Shown here one piece after another: positions 1 to 6,499 of a DNA stretch of 18,186 bases. Each line of letters begins with the position of its first letter. Within the stretch, counting starts at the first letter, position 1. The translations under genes were made by a program, and so were the position numbers. The DNA comes from an uncultured Collinsella sp. (GTDB taxonomy: Bacteria; Actinomycetota; Coriobacteriia; Coriobacteriales; Coriobacteriaceae), in the NCBI GenBank assembly GCA_938045085.1, contig CALINZ010000290.1, forward strand, positions 1 to 18,186, read 5' to 3'. The notes under the pieces were generated by a model. It worked only from the letters and a program-made list of their open reading frames with translations, ran no database searches and was not told where the DNA came from.

Positions 1-1983
1 GGCTTTGTGCACCAGATCACCAACATCGACGGCGAGAACAAGATCTTCGCCATCTGCAACTGCAACGTCAACGTGTGCTACGCCCTGCGCACCTCGCAGC
101 TGTTCAACACGCCCAACCTGTCGCGCTCGGCCTATGTCGCCAAGGTCGAGAAGGATAAGTGCGTGGCCTGCGGTCGCTGCGTTGAGGTGTGTCCGGCCGG
201 CGCCGCCAAGCTGGGCCAAAAGCTCTGCAGCAAGAAGGCGGGCGGACAGGTGCCCGAGTATCCGCGCCAGGAGTTGCCCGATGCCACCAAGTGGGACCAC
301 ACCAGGTGGTCGCCCAACTACCGCAACGACAACCGCATCGAGACGCACGAGTCCGGCACCGCGCCCTGCAAGACGGCCTGCCCCGCGCACGTTGCCGTTC
401 AGGGCTACCTGAAGCTCGCGGCGCAGGGCCGCTATGACGAGGCCCTAGCACTCATTAAGCGCGAGAACCCGCTGCCCGCCATCTGCGGCCGTGTGTGCAA
501 CCGCCGCTGCGAGGACGCCTGCACCCGCGGCCGTGTGGACGCCGCCGTGGCTATCGACGAGGTCAAGAAGTTCATCGCCCAGCGCGATCTTGATGCCGCG
601 ACCCGCTATGTCCCGCCCGTGGTGACGCCGACGCGCGCTGGCGGCTTCGATCAGAAGATCGCCATCATCGGTGCCGGTCCGGCCGGCCTGTCCTGCGCTT
701 TCTACCTGGCCGAGAAGGGCTACAAGCCTGTCGTGTTCGAGAAGAACGAGCGCCCGGGCGGTATGCTTACCTATGGTATTCCCAGCTTTAAGCTGGAGAA
801 GGACGTTATCGAGGCCGAGGTCGAGATCATTCGCCTGATGGGTGCCGAGTTCCGCTATGGCGTGGAGGTCGGCCGCGATGTGACGCTCGACGAGCTGCGC
901 GAGCAGGGCTTTAAGGCCTTCTACGTGGCTATTGGCTGCCAGGGCGGCCGCCTTGCCGGTATTCCGGGCGAGGATGCCGAGGACGTGACCGTGGCCGTCG
1001 ACTTTTTGCGCGAGGTCAACAGTGGCAAGATCGACGCGCTGCCCGGCCGCACCATTGTGGTGGGCGGCGGCAACGTGGCCATCGACGTTGCCCGCAACGC
1101 CTGCCGTCTGGGCTCTGAGCATGTTGAGATGTTCTGCCTGGAGAGCGAGGCCCAGATGCCCGCCAGCGAGGAGGAGCGTCGCGAGGCCGTTGAGGACGGC
1201 GCTCACATCAGCTGTGGCTGGGGCCCCAAGGAGATTCACTTGGACGAGGCCGGTCGTGTGTGCGGTATCACCTTCAAGCGCTGCACGCGTGTCTTTGACG
1301 ACGAAGGCCGTTTTGCGCCCGAGTACGACGAGAACGATCTGCGCCGCGTCGATGCCGATCGTGTCGTCATGTCGATCGGGCAGTCCATTGTGTGGGGCGA
1401 CCTGCTGGCTGGCTCCAAGGTGGAGCTCGGCCGCGGCCAGGGTGCCCTTGCCGATCCCCAGACCTATCAGACCGCCGAGTCCGACATCTTTGTGGGCGGC
1501 GACGTCTACACCGGCCCCAGCTTTGCCATCGACGCTATCGCCGCCGGCCACGAGGCCGCGGTGTCCATCCATCGCTTTGTGCAGCCGGGCTCCACGCTCA
1601 CCATCGGCCGCAATCAGCGCCGCTACACCGCGCTCGACCGCGACGACGTTGTGCTCGAGAGCTACGACAACGCGAGCCGCGAGGTTGCGCATGTGGACCG
1701 CGAACGCGAGAAGGCTGCGCCGTTTAGCGAGTATGTTGAGACCTTTACCGAGGAGCAGGTGCGCGCCGAGACCGCCCGTTGCCTGGGCTGCGGCGCCTCG
1801 ATCGTCGACCCCAACAAGTGCATCGGCTGCGGCCTGTGCACCACCAAGTGCGCGTTCGACGCCATCCATCTGGATCGCGACCGCCCCGAGTGCTCAACGA
1901 TGGTCAAATACGAGCAAAAGCTCCCAAGCCTTGGCAAGTATGCTCTAAAGCGTGCCATCAAGATTAAATTTGGTCGTAAATAG
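1..1983 (+). CDS. NAD(P)H-dependent FAD / 4Fe-4S oxidoreductase, GltD-like (5' partial)
   Basis: The reading frame is open from base 1, so the start lies upstream; the GTG at 7 is probably internal. Domains in order: a ferredoxin-like segment with CVACGRCVEVCP (about bases 160-200); a cysteine-rich helical domain of the GltD/dihydropyrimidine dehydrogenase type (CKTACPAHVAVQGY, ICGRVCNRRCEDAC, about 365-535); an FAD-binding Rossmann motif IIGAGPAGLSCAFYLAEKG (about 664); a second nucleotide motif VVGGGNVAIDVARNA (about 1057), expected for NAD(P)H; GGDVYTGPSFAIDAIAAG (about 1495), which closes the FAD site; and a C-terminal CLGCG followed by CIGCGLCTTKC (about 1782-1855). The family moves electrons between NAD(P)H, flavin and Fe-S clusters. 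The partner and physiological substrate cannot be read from this window. The next gene is hypA, so a link to hydrogenase or another anaerobic redox system is plausible but inferred. GltD itself is less likely because of the added clusters. Confidence 0.85.
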   Translation, partial: GFVHQITNIDGENKIFAICNCNVNVCYALRTSQLFNTPNLSRSAYVAKVEKDKCVACGRCVEVCPAGAAKLGQKLCSKKAGGQVPEYPRQELPDATKWDHTRWSPNYRNDNRIETHESGTAPCKTACPAHVAVQGYLKLAAQGRYDEALALIKRENPLPAICGRVCNRRCEDACTRGRVDAAVAIDEVKKFIAQRDLDAATRYVPPVVTPTRAGGFDQKIAIIGAGPAGLSCAFYLAEKGYKPVVFEKNERPGGMLTYGIPSFKLEKDVIEAEVEIIRLMGAEFRYGVEVGRDVTLDELREQGFKAFYVAIGCQGGRLAGIPGEDAEDVTVAVDFLREVNSGKIDALPGRTIVVGGGNVAIDVARNACRLGSEHVEMFCLESEAQMPASEEERREAVEDGAHISCGWGPKEIHLDEAGRVCGITFKRCTRVFDDEGRFAPEYDENDLRRVDADRVVMSIGQSIVWGDLLAGSKVELGRGQGALADPQTYQTAESDIFVGGDVYTGPSFAIDAIAAGHEAAVSIHRFVQPGSTLTIGRNQRRYTALDRDDVVLESYDNASREVAHVDREREKAAPFSEYVETFTEEQVRAETARCLGCGASIVDPNKCIGCGLCTTKCAFDAIHLDRDRPECSTMVKYEQKLPSLGKYALKRAIKIKFGRK

Positions 1984-1998
1984 GTAGCCATGGCGGGT

Positions 1999-2034
1999 AA
2001 GGGGACGGCGCAGACTAGATCTCGTCGTCCCCTT
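1999..2034 (+). terminator. Possible weak hairpin between the oxidoreductase and hypA
   Basis: AAGGGGACG (1999-2007) pairs perfectly with CGTCCCCTT (2026-2034) across an 18-base loop, starting 16 bases after the oxidoreductase stop codon. The following bases (GCTTTGAG) make a poor T-run, so it may be an attenuator, an RNA-processing site or a weak terminator. It lies upstream of the hypA start chosen here, which supports 1984-2079 being noncoding. Confidence 0.35.
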
Positions 2035-2079
2035 GCTTTGAGTTTGCATCGAATCAACCTCTGCAGAAAGGGTTTCGCC

Positions 2080-2508
2080 TTGCATGAATTGGGAATCGTC
2101 TATCACATCATTCGCGATGTCGAGAACGTGGCGCGCGCCAATGGCGTGCGTCGCGTTTCGAGCGTCACGCTGCTGCTGGGCGAGGTCTCGGGCGTCGTTC
2201 CCGACTTGCTACTCGACGCTTGGCGCTGGGCGGCAGATAAAAAGCCCATCACCGAGGGTGCAGAGCTTATCGTGGAGCCCGTTGAGGCCGTGACACATTG
2301 CGAGGCGTGTGGCTGCGACTACGCGACGGTCGAGCACGGCAAGGCCTGTCCCCATTGCGGTAGCGGCGAGACCTATTTGCTGCAGGGCCAAGAGGTAATG
2401 ATCAAACAGATCGAGACCCCCGAAGAGGATCCGGCAGGCGCTGCCCCCGACGGCCCTTTCGACGCGCCCGATGCCGTCGACGCCGCCAACCCACTCCACA
2501 TCGTCTAG
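2080..2508 (+). CDS. hypA: Hydrogenase maturation nickel metallochaperone HypA
   Basis: HypA delivers nickel, with HypB, to the large subunit of NiFe hydrogenase. The frame is open from an ATG at 1990, but the family begins MHE, with His2 as nickel ligand, and a TTG at 2080 gives exactly MHELGIVYHI. AGAAAGGG ends about 9 bases before it, so TTG 2080 is chosen (142 residues). The zinc site is present as CEAC (Cys74, Cys77) and CPHC (Cys90, Cys93). The core ends near residue 112; family members are usually about 113-120 residues. The remaining roughly 30 residues are an acidic, Pro/Ala/Asp-rich tail of unknown role. No hydrogenase structural gene or other hyp gene is visible, so its partners must lie outside the window. 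Confidence 0.92.
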   Translation: MHELGIVYHIIRDVENVARANGVRRVSSVTLLLGEVSGVVPDLLLDAWRWAADKKPITEGAELIVEPVEAVTHCEACGCDYATVEHGKACPHCGSGETYLLQGQEVMIKQIETPEEDPAGAAPDGPFDAPDAVDAANPLHIV

Positions 2509-2518
2509 GATCCCCTAT

Positions 2519-2591
2519 AAGTTGCGGTGAAATAGTTCCTAAATCCAGCCTTCTGACTCTTAAACAAGAACTATTTCACCGCAACTTTTTT
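2519..2591 (+). terminator. Long perfect hairpin plus T-run after hypA
   Basis: AAGTTGCGGTGAAATAGTTC (2519-2538) is perfectly complementary to 2568-2587, giving a 20-bp stem, and T residues run from 2586 to 2591. The 29-base loop is much longer than in a usual intrinsic terminator. It probably ends hypA transcription, but it may also be a dispersed palindromic repeat that acts as a terminator. Part of the right arm reappears in degraded form at 6425-6441. Confidence 0.75.
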
Positions 2592-2638
2592 GAGTAGTTT
2601 TGTTGAGCATAAGTCGTGCAAATAGTCAAGCCATGTCT

Positions 2639-2649
2639 GTTTAAACAAA
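2639..2649. repeat. GTTTAAACAAA, copy 1 (possible operator half of a pair)
   Basis: The 8-base palindrome GTTTAAAC followed by AAA occurs here and again at 2802-2812, 163 bases apart, both upstream of manX. Shared orientation and flanking bases make them candidate binding sites for one regulator. The region is AT-rich, so chance is not excluded. Confidence 0.35.
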
Positions 2650-2680
2650 ATAGTGACAGTACGAGCACATTCGCACTTGC

Positions 2681-2696
2681 TTAATATCGATATTAA
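2681..2696. promoter_or_regulatory. 16-base perfect palindrome, candidate operator
   Basis: TTAATATCGATATTAA is its own reverse complement. It sits 142 bases upstream of the TATAAT box of the PTS operon, in a gene-free stretch. A dimeric helix-turn-helix protein could bind it. No cognate regulator is encoded nearby, so function is inferred. Confidence 0.4.
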
Positions 2697-2801
2697 TGAA
2701 CAGCTTGCTTGTATCTATAAAATACATAGCTTGATGAGCGACGCCTTGTCGTGTAATGAGTCAAAAAGCAGTAACGTAATCAACTTGTAACAAACCTAGA
2801 C

Positions 2802-2812
2802 GTTTAAACAAA
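2802..2812. repeat. GTTTAAACAAA, copy 2
   Basis: Second copy of the 11-base element at 2639-2649. It ends 25 bases before the TATAAT box, so it covers the position of the -35 region, where a bound protein would directly affect RNA polymerase. Confidence 0.35.
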
Positions 2813-2837
2813 TAATCCAACCTTTTGCGGATTTAGC

Positions 2838-2843
2838 TATAAT
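2838..2843 (+). promoter_or_regulatory. Candidate -10 box of manXYZ
   Basis: A perfect TATAAT lies 70 bases before the manX start. No convincing -35 hexamer is found 16-18 bases upstream and there is no TG extension, which would fit a promoter needing an activator. TATACT at 2861-2866 is an alternative. Confidence 0.4.
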
Positions 2844-2864
2844 TCCACAATCCAAACAGGTATA

Positions 2865-2905
2865 CTCCTTTCATGTCGTGTAGGAAATACGTAGACAAAA
2901 AGGAG
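2865..2905 (+). promoter_or_regulatory. Leader hairpin that could cover the manX ribosome-binding site
   Basis: CTCCTTT (2865-2871) is complementary to AAAGGAG (2899-2905), which is most of the AAGGAGG ribosome-binding site. If transcription starts near 2850 both strands of the hairpin are in the leader. The stem is only 7 bp with a 27-base loop, so it may be chance. Confidence 0.25.
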
Positions 2906-2913
2906 GTTATGTG

Positions 2914-3903
2914 ATGGTAAGTATTGTTCTTGCTAGCCACGGGGACTTGGCAGCTGGAATCAAGCAGACGGGCTCGATGGTCTTTGGCGATCAGCCGTCT
3001 GTTGCCGTGGTCTCGCTCGAGCCGAGCATGGGCCCCGACGACTTCCGTGCCAAGGTCGAGGAAGCAGTCGCTTCCTTCGAGGACCAGGAGCAGGTGCTCT
3101 TCCTCGTTGATCTGTGGGGCGGCACGCCGTTCAACCAGATCAGCGGGCTCATCGAGGGCCACGATTCCTGGGCTATCGTCACCGGTGTCAACCTGCCTAT
3201 GCTCATCGAGGCATATTCGCAGCGCTTTGACGCAAAGAACACTGCACATGCGATCGCAAAACATCTCGTGACTGAGGCTAAGGCTGGCGTGCGTGTCAAG
3301 CCCGAGTCTCTGGAGCCCGAGGAGAAGAAGCCGGCTGCGGCCGCCGCTGCTCCTGCAGGCGCCATCCCTCCGGGAACGGTCATCGGCGATGGGCACATCA
3401 AGATCGCCCACGTCCGTATCGACACCCGTCTGCTTCATGGTCAGGTGGCCACCACGTGGACCAAGCAGATCAACCCCAACCGCATCATCGTGGTTTCCGA
3501 CGGCGTTGCTCACGACGAGCTCCGCAAGACCATGATCGAGCAGGCTGCCCCTCCGGGAGTCCATGCCAACGTCGTGCCCATCAAGAAGATGGCCGAGGTC
3601 GTCAAGGACACGCGCTTTGGTGACACCAAGGCCATGCTGCTCTTTGAGAACCCGCAGGATCTGCTCAAGGCCATCGAGGCCGGTGTCGACATCAAGGAAG
3701 TCAACATCGGTTCCATGGCTCACTCCAAGGGCAAGGTCGTCGTCACCAACGCCGTCGCTATGGGCGATGATGACGTTAAGACTCTCGAGGCCCTCAAGGC
3801 CAAGGGCGTCAAGTTCGAGGTCCGCAAGGTTCCTTCAGATTCCTCCGAGGATCTCGACGCCATGTTGAAGAAAGCTAAGGCCGAACTGGCCGCTCAAGCA
3901 TAG
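2914..3903 (+). CDS. manX: PTS mannose/fructose/sorbose family, fused EIIAB component
   Basis: Cytoplasmic phosphocarrier of a mannose-class PTS: phosphate passes from HPr to IIA, then IIB, then the incoming sugar. The IIA domain (residues 1 to about 122) has the expected His9 in VLASHGDLAAG and the DLWGGTPFN loop. An Ala/Pro/Glu-rich linker (about 123-160) joins it to IIB (about 161-329), whose phosphorylated residue is His175 in RIDTRLLHGQVATTW. Length (329) fits ManX. ATG 2914 is preferred over GTG 2911 because AGGAGG at 2901-2906 is 7 bases from the ATG and only 4 from the GTG. It is first in manX-manY-manZ, 18 bases before manY. Mannose, glucose, fructose or sorbose specificity cannot be told from sequence alone. 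No EI or HPr gene is in the window. Confidence 0.93.
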   Translation: MVSIVLASHGDLAAGIKQTGSMVFGDQPSVAVVSLEPSMGPDDFRAKVEEAVASFEDQEQVLFLVDLWGGTPFNQISGLIEGHDSWAIVTGVNLPMLIEAYSQRFDAKNTAHAIAKHLVTEAKAGVRVKPESLEPEEKKPAAAAAAPAGAIPPGTVIGDGHIKIAHVRIDTRLLHGQVATTWTKQINPNRIIVVSDGVAHDELRKTMIEQAAPPGVHANVVPIKKMAEVVKDTRFGDTKAMLLFENPQDLLKAIEAGVDIKEVNIGSMAHSKGKVVVTNAVAMGDDDVKTLEALKAKGVKFEVRKVPSDSSEDLDAMLKKAKAELAAQA

Positions 3904-3921
3904 TAAAGGAGGGTCCGATAC

Positions 3922-4740
3922 ATGTCTGCAATCACTATTCTGCTTGTTGCGATTGTCGCGTTGCTTGCCGGTATGGAAGGCATTCTGGATGAGTTCCAGT
4001 TCCATCAGCCGCTCGTGGCATGCACGCTTATCGGTCTCGTAACCGGTCACCTTCAGGAGGGCATCCTCCTGGGCGGTTCGCTCCAGATGATGGCCCTTGG
4101 CTGGGCTAACGTCGGCGCCGCTGTCGCGCCTGACGCCGCTCTGGCCTCGGTCGCTTCTTCGATCATCATGGTGCTCGCCCTCAACGGTGGCGCCACCGAT
4201 TCGGCCAAGGCCGTTACCACCGCTATCGCCGTCGCCGTCCCGCTGTCGGTCGCTGGTCTGTTCCTGACCATGATCTGCCGTACCATTGCTACCGCTATCG
4301 CTCACGCCATGGACGGTTGCGCCGAGAAGGGCGACTTCTCCGGCATCGAGCGCTGGCAGTATGCTGCCATCCTCATGCAGGGCCTTCGTATCGCCATCCC
4401 GGCAGTGCTTCTGTGCGTCATCCCGGCCGAGGCCGTTACCAACGCGCTTAACGCTATGCCCGACTGGCTGTCCGGCGGCATGGCTGTCGGCGGCGGCATG
4501 GTCGCTTCCGTCGGTTACGCCATGGTCATCAACATGATGGCCACCAAGGAGACCTGGCCGTTCTTCGTCCTCGGCTTTGTCCTTGCTGCCATCCCTCAGC
4601 TCACGCTGATCGCCCTTGGTCTCATCGGCATCTCCCTTGCCCTCATCTACCTTGGCCTTAAGGATCTGGCCAAGCAGGGTGGCGGCATGGGCGGTGGCTC
4701 CGGCGACCCGCTCGGCGACATTCTGAACGATTACGAGTAG
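3922..4740 (+). CDS. manY: PTS mannose/fructose/sorbose family EIIC component
   Basis: Membrane protein forming, with IID, the sugar channel of the mannose-class transporter. It has 272 residues, the normal size. The N-terminus (ITILLVAIVALLAGMEGILD, then FQFHQPLVACTLIGLVTGH) and GGSLQMMALGWANVGAAVAPD are characteristic of the IIC family. Several hydrophobic segments follow, near residues 75-110, 140-175 and 205-245. The glycine-rich C-terminus (GGGMGGGSGDPLGD) is cytoplasmic-looking. AAGGAGG at 3905-3911 supports ATG 3922. It lies between manX and manZ with short gaps of 18 and 16 bases, so it is cotranscribed with both. Confidence 0.93.
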   Translation: MSAITILLVAIVALLAGMEGILDEFQFHQPLVACTLIGLVTGHLQEGILLGGSLQMMALGWANVGAAVAPDAALASVASSIIMVLALNGGATDSAKAVTTAIAVAVPLSVAGLFLTMICRTIATAIAHAMDGCAEKGDFSGIERWQYAAILMQGLRIAIPAVLLCVIPAEAVTNALNAMPDWLSGGMAVGGGMVASVGYAMVINMMATKETWPFFVLGFVLAAIPQLTLIALGLIGISLALIYLGLKDLAKQGGGMGGGSGDPLGDILNDYE

Positions 4741-4756
4741 GAGGGGAGTGATACAT

Positions 4757-5677
4757 ATGGCAGAGAACAAGATTCAGCTCACCAAGGCTGACCGCAAGAA
4801 GGTTTGCTTCCGTCATCAGTTCCTTCAGGGCTCGTGGAACTACGAGCGTATGCAGAACGGCGGCTGGTGCTTCGCAATGATCCCTGCGATCAAGAAGCTC
4901 TACACCAGCAAGGATGACCAGATTGCCGCTCTTAAGCGCCACCTGGAGTTCTATAACACCCACCCCTATGTTTCCGCCCCCGTCATTGGCGTTACCCTCG
5001 CCCTCGAGGAGGAGCGCGCCAACGGTGCTCCGATCGATGACGTCGCCATCCAGGGCGTCAAGGTCGGTATGATGGGCCCGCTCGCCGGCGTCGGTGACCC
5101 CGTCTTCTGGTTCACCCTTCGCCCGATTCTGGGCGCTCTGGGCGCTTCCCTGGCCATGTCCGGTAGCATCGTCGGTCCGCTGCTGTTCTTCTTCGCGTGG
5201 AACATCATCCGTTACGCTTTCCTGTGGTACACGCAGGAGTTTGGCTACAAGGTCGGCTCCTCCATCGCCAAGGACCTCTCCGGTGGTCTGATGGGCAAGG
5301 TCACCGAGGGCGCTTCCATCCTGGGTATGTTCATCATCGGTGCCCTGGTCGAGCGCTGGGTGTCCATTTCCTTCACCCCGATCGTCTCCACGGTCAAGCA
5401 GTCTGCTGGCGCCTTTATCGACTGGGCTAGCCTGCCCTCCGGTTCCGAGGGTATCAAGGAAGCGCTGACGATGTACAACTCCGTCGGTGCTACCGCCCTT
5501 GATCAGATGAAGGTCACCACGCTTCAGGCCAACCTCGATCAGCTCGTCCCCGGCCTTGCCGCCGTGTGCCTGACCCTGCTGGTCTGCAAGCTCCTCAAGA
5601 AGAAGGTCAGCCCGATTGTCATCATCCTGGCTCTCTTCGCCGTCGGCATCATCGGTCGCTTCTGCGGCTTCATGTAA
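4757..5677 (+). CDS. manZ: PTS mannose/fructose/sorbose family EIID component
   Basis: Second membrane subunit of the mannose-class permease; IID is found only in this PTS family. Diagnostic stretches are FRHQFLQGSWNYERMQNGGW near the N-terminus, MIPAIKKLY, and GVKVGMMGPLAGVGDPVFWF near residue 105. Hydrophobic helices lie in the C-terminal half and a last one ends at the C-terminus (IVIILALFAVGIIGRFCGFM). The frame is open from GTG 4748, but GGAGGGGAG at 4740-4748 overlaps that codon and sits correctly for ATG 4757, giving 306 residues. With manX and manY all four PTS domains (A, B, C, D) are present, so the transporter looks complete. Confidence 0.93.
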   Translation: MAENKIQLTKADRKKVCFRHQFLQGSWNYERMQNGGWCFAMIPAIKKLYTSKDDQIAALKRHLEFYNTHPYVSAPVIGVTLALEEERANGAPIDDVAIQGVKVGMMGPLAGVGDPVFWFTLRPILGALGASLAMSGSIVGPLLFFFAWNIIRYAFLWYTQEFGYKVGSSIAKDLSGGLMGKVTEGASILGMFIIGALVERWVSISFTPIVSTVKQSAGAFIDWASLPSGSEGIKEALTMYNSVGATALDQMKVTTLQANLDQLVPGLAAVCLTLLVCKLLKKKVSPIVIILALFAVGIIGRFCGFM

Positions 5678-5727
5678 GCACGCTTCGGCTTAAGACCGAG
5701 AATTGCTAGGCAAGGGCTTTTGAGCCA

Positions 5728-5757
5728 TTGAAACGGACCGCACCCGGTGGGTACACT
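5728..5757 (+). promoter_or_regulatory. Candidate promoter for manO
   Basis: TTGAAA (5728-5733) and TACACT (5752-5757) are 18 bases apart. The boxes lie in and next to the hairpin at 5734-5769, so the same DNA could end manXYZ transcripts and start a separate manO transcript. The -10 matches consensus at 4 of 6 positions. Confidence 0.35.
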
Positions 5758-5781
5758 GGATGCGGTCCGATTGTTTTATTT
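5734..5781 (+). terminator. Hairpin terminator between manZ and manO
   Basis: CGGACCGCA (5734-5742) pairs with TGCGGTCCG (5761-5769). The stem continues after one mismatch with six further pairs (one G-T) around a GGTA loop. It is followed by ATTGTTTTATTT. This is a good intrinsic terminator for manXYZ and would lower manO expression unless read through. Confidence 0.7.
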
Positions 5782-5797
5782 GGAGGGCGAGGCGCGC

Positions 5798-6196
5798 ATG
5801 GCGCAATCTCAGAACAGCACGGTCGATCTGGCAACGCCGGCAACCTGCCTGATGGGGCTTACCAGCCACGGCAACGTGATGGTGGGCAATAAGGCGTTCG
5901 AGTATTACAACGAGCGCAATCCCGAGGATTATATTCAAATCCCGTGGGATGAGGTCGACTATATTGCCGCCGAGGTTTTACGCGGCACCAAGAAGATCAC
6001 GCGTTTTGCCATCTTCACCAAGGACAACGGTCACTTTACGTTTTCGACGCGCGACGACAAAGAGACGCTTCGTGCTGTCCGCAAGTACGTCGACGAGGAT
6101 AAGCTTGTGCGTTCGCCCGACTTTATCGATGTGACGGCCAAGGGCGCCAAGAGCATCCCCTCCGTTATCAAAAACCTCTTCCACAAAGGTAACTAG
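5798..6196 (+). CDS. manO: DUF956 family protein, ManO-like
   Basis: A 132-residue protein of the DUF956 family, regularly found next to mannose-class PTS operons in Firmicutes and thought to be a PTS-associated accessory or regulatory protein; its biochemical role is not settled. Recognisable stretches are TGLTS-like MGLTSHGNVMVGNKAFEYYN, the highly conserved IQIPWDEVDYIAAEV, and FAIFTKDNGHFTFSTRD. No membrane segment or signal peptide is seen. The frame is open back to GTG 5747, but that would place the terminator hairpin inside the gene; ATG 5798 with GGAGGG at 5782-5787 is chosen. It is 120 bases from manZ, separated by a terminator and a possible promoter, so it may be partly independent of manXYZ. 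Confidence 0.88.
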   Translation: MAQSQNSTVDLATPATCLMGLTSHGNVMVGNKAFEYYNERNPEDYIQIPWDEVDYIAAEVLRGTKKITRFAIFTKDNGHFTFSTRDDKETLRAVRKYVDEDKLVRSPDFIDVTAKGAKSIPSVIKNLFHKGN

Positions 6197-6220
6197 TCAT
6201 TAAAGAGCGCCCCCCAAAGT

Positions 6221-6419
6221 GGGACGCAGTTTCCCATGGGGCTCGATTGGGAAAGTGCATCCCAGTTCGAGCGCCGATTCCGGGATGTAGTTTCCGGAAC
6301 GGGGTCGTTTGGGAAACCGTGTCCCGTTTCGAGCCGAAATTCTGGGACACAGTTTCCAGCGAGGTCCCATTGGGAAAGTTTGACCCAGAATTTGCCTGGA
6401 TAGTGGGACACACTTTCCG
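6221..6419. repeat. Tandem array of about 61-base palindromic repeats
   Basis: Left arms of the form GGGAcryAgTTTCC start at 6221, 6282, 6344 and 6405 (spacing 61, 62, 61). Inverted partner arms of the form GGGAAA...CCC lie at 6249-6263, 6311-6325 and 6372-6386. Each pair can fold; unit 1 pairs 13 of 15 positions around a 13-base loop, and unit 3 gains five extra pairs (ATTCT/AGAAT). The fourth unit has only the left arm. The array follows manO and precedes the tRNA promoter. It could serve as a terminator, a recombination site or the remains of a palindromic mobile repeat. Its several small open frames are a by-product of the repeat and are not taken as genes. Confidence 0.8.
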
Positions 6420-6424
6420 CAGGG

Positions 6425-6441
6425 CTGTTCCACTGCAACTT
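6425..6441 (+). repeat. Degraded copy of the hypA terminator arm
   Basis: CTGTTCCACTGCAACTT matches the right arm of the hypA hairpin, CTATTTCACCGCAACTT (2571-2587), at 14 of 17 positions. It directly follows the last unit of the tandem array. This suggests that both belong to dispersed intergenic repeats of this genome. Confidence 0.4.
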
Positions 6442-6480
6442 CGAAGAGTGGCTATACGCTGTATTACAACGGCGTAAATC

Positions 6481-6489
6481 TGCTACACT
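6481..6489 (+). promoter_or_regulatory. Extended -10 promoter of tRNA-Arg
   Basis: TGCTACACT, an extended -10 (TG plus one base, then TACACT), lies 10 bases before the tRNA. No clear -35 hexamer is seen. The same 9 bases occur on the minus strand upstream of the kinase operon. Confidence 0.55.
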
Positions 6490-6499
6490 AGTACAACAT

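Larger units (their letters stand above)
2592..2913 (+). promoter_or_regulatory. AT-rich regulatory region upstream of the mannose PTS operon
   Basis: These 320 bases contain no plausible gene and are clearly richer in A+T than the genes on either side. They hold a 16-base palindrome, two copies of GTTTAAACAAA, a TATAAT box and a leader able to pair with the manX ribosome-binding site; each is listed separately. No regulator gene lies next to the operon in this window. Confidence 0.6.

Noticed and set aside
445..1869. 474-residue open frame on the minus strand opposite the oxidoreductase
   Set aside because: It is antisense to a gene with clear domains and recognisable motifs, shows no family motif itself, and is explained by high third-position GC.
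2592..2913. Sigma-54 promoter (GG-N10-GC) as at Firmicutes mannose PTS operons
   Set aside because: No correctly spaced element was found; a TATAAT box is present instead.
3835..4770. 311-residue minus-strand open frame opposite manY
   Set aside because: His/Asp/Gly-rich shadow of a hydrophobic membrane protein; no start signal or motif.
6221..6419. CRISPR array
   Set aside because: Repeats are palindromic and diverged with no conserved direct-repeat core, and no cas gene is in the window.
6168..6477. Four small open frames (76-81 residues) over the tandem repeats, three on the minus strand
   Set aside because: A repeat period of 61 bases that lacks stop trinucleotides opens several frames at once. 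No ribosome-binding site or family motif is seen.
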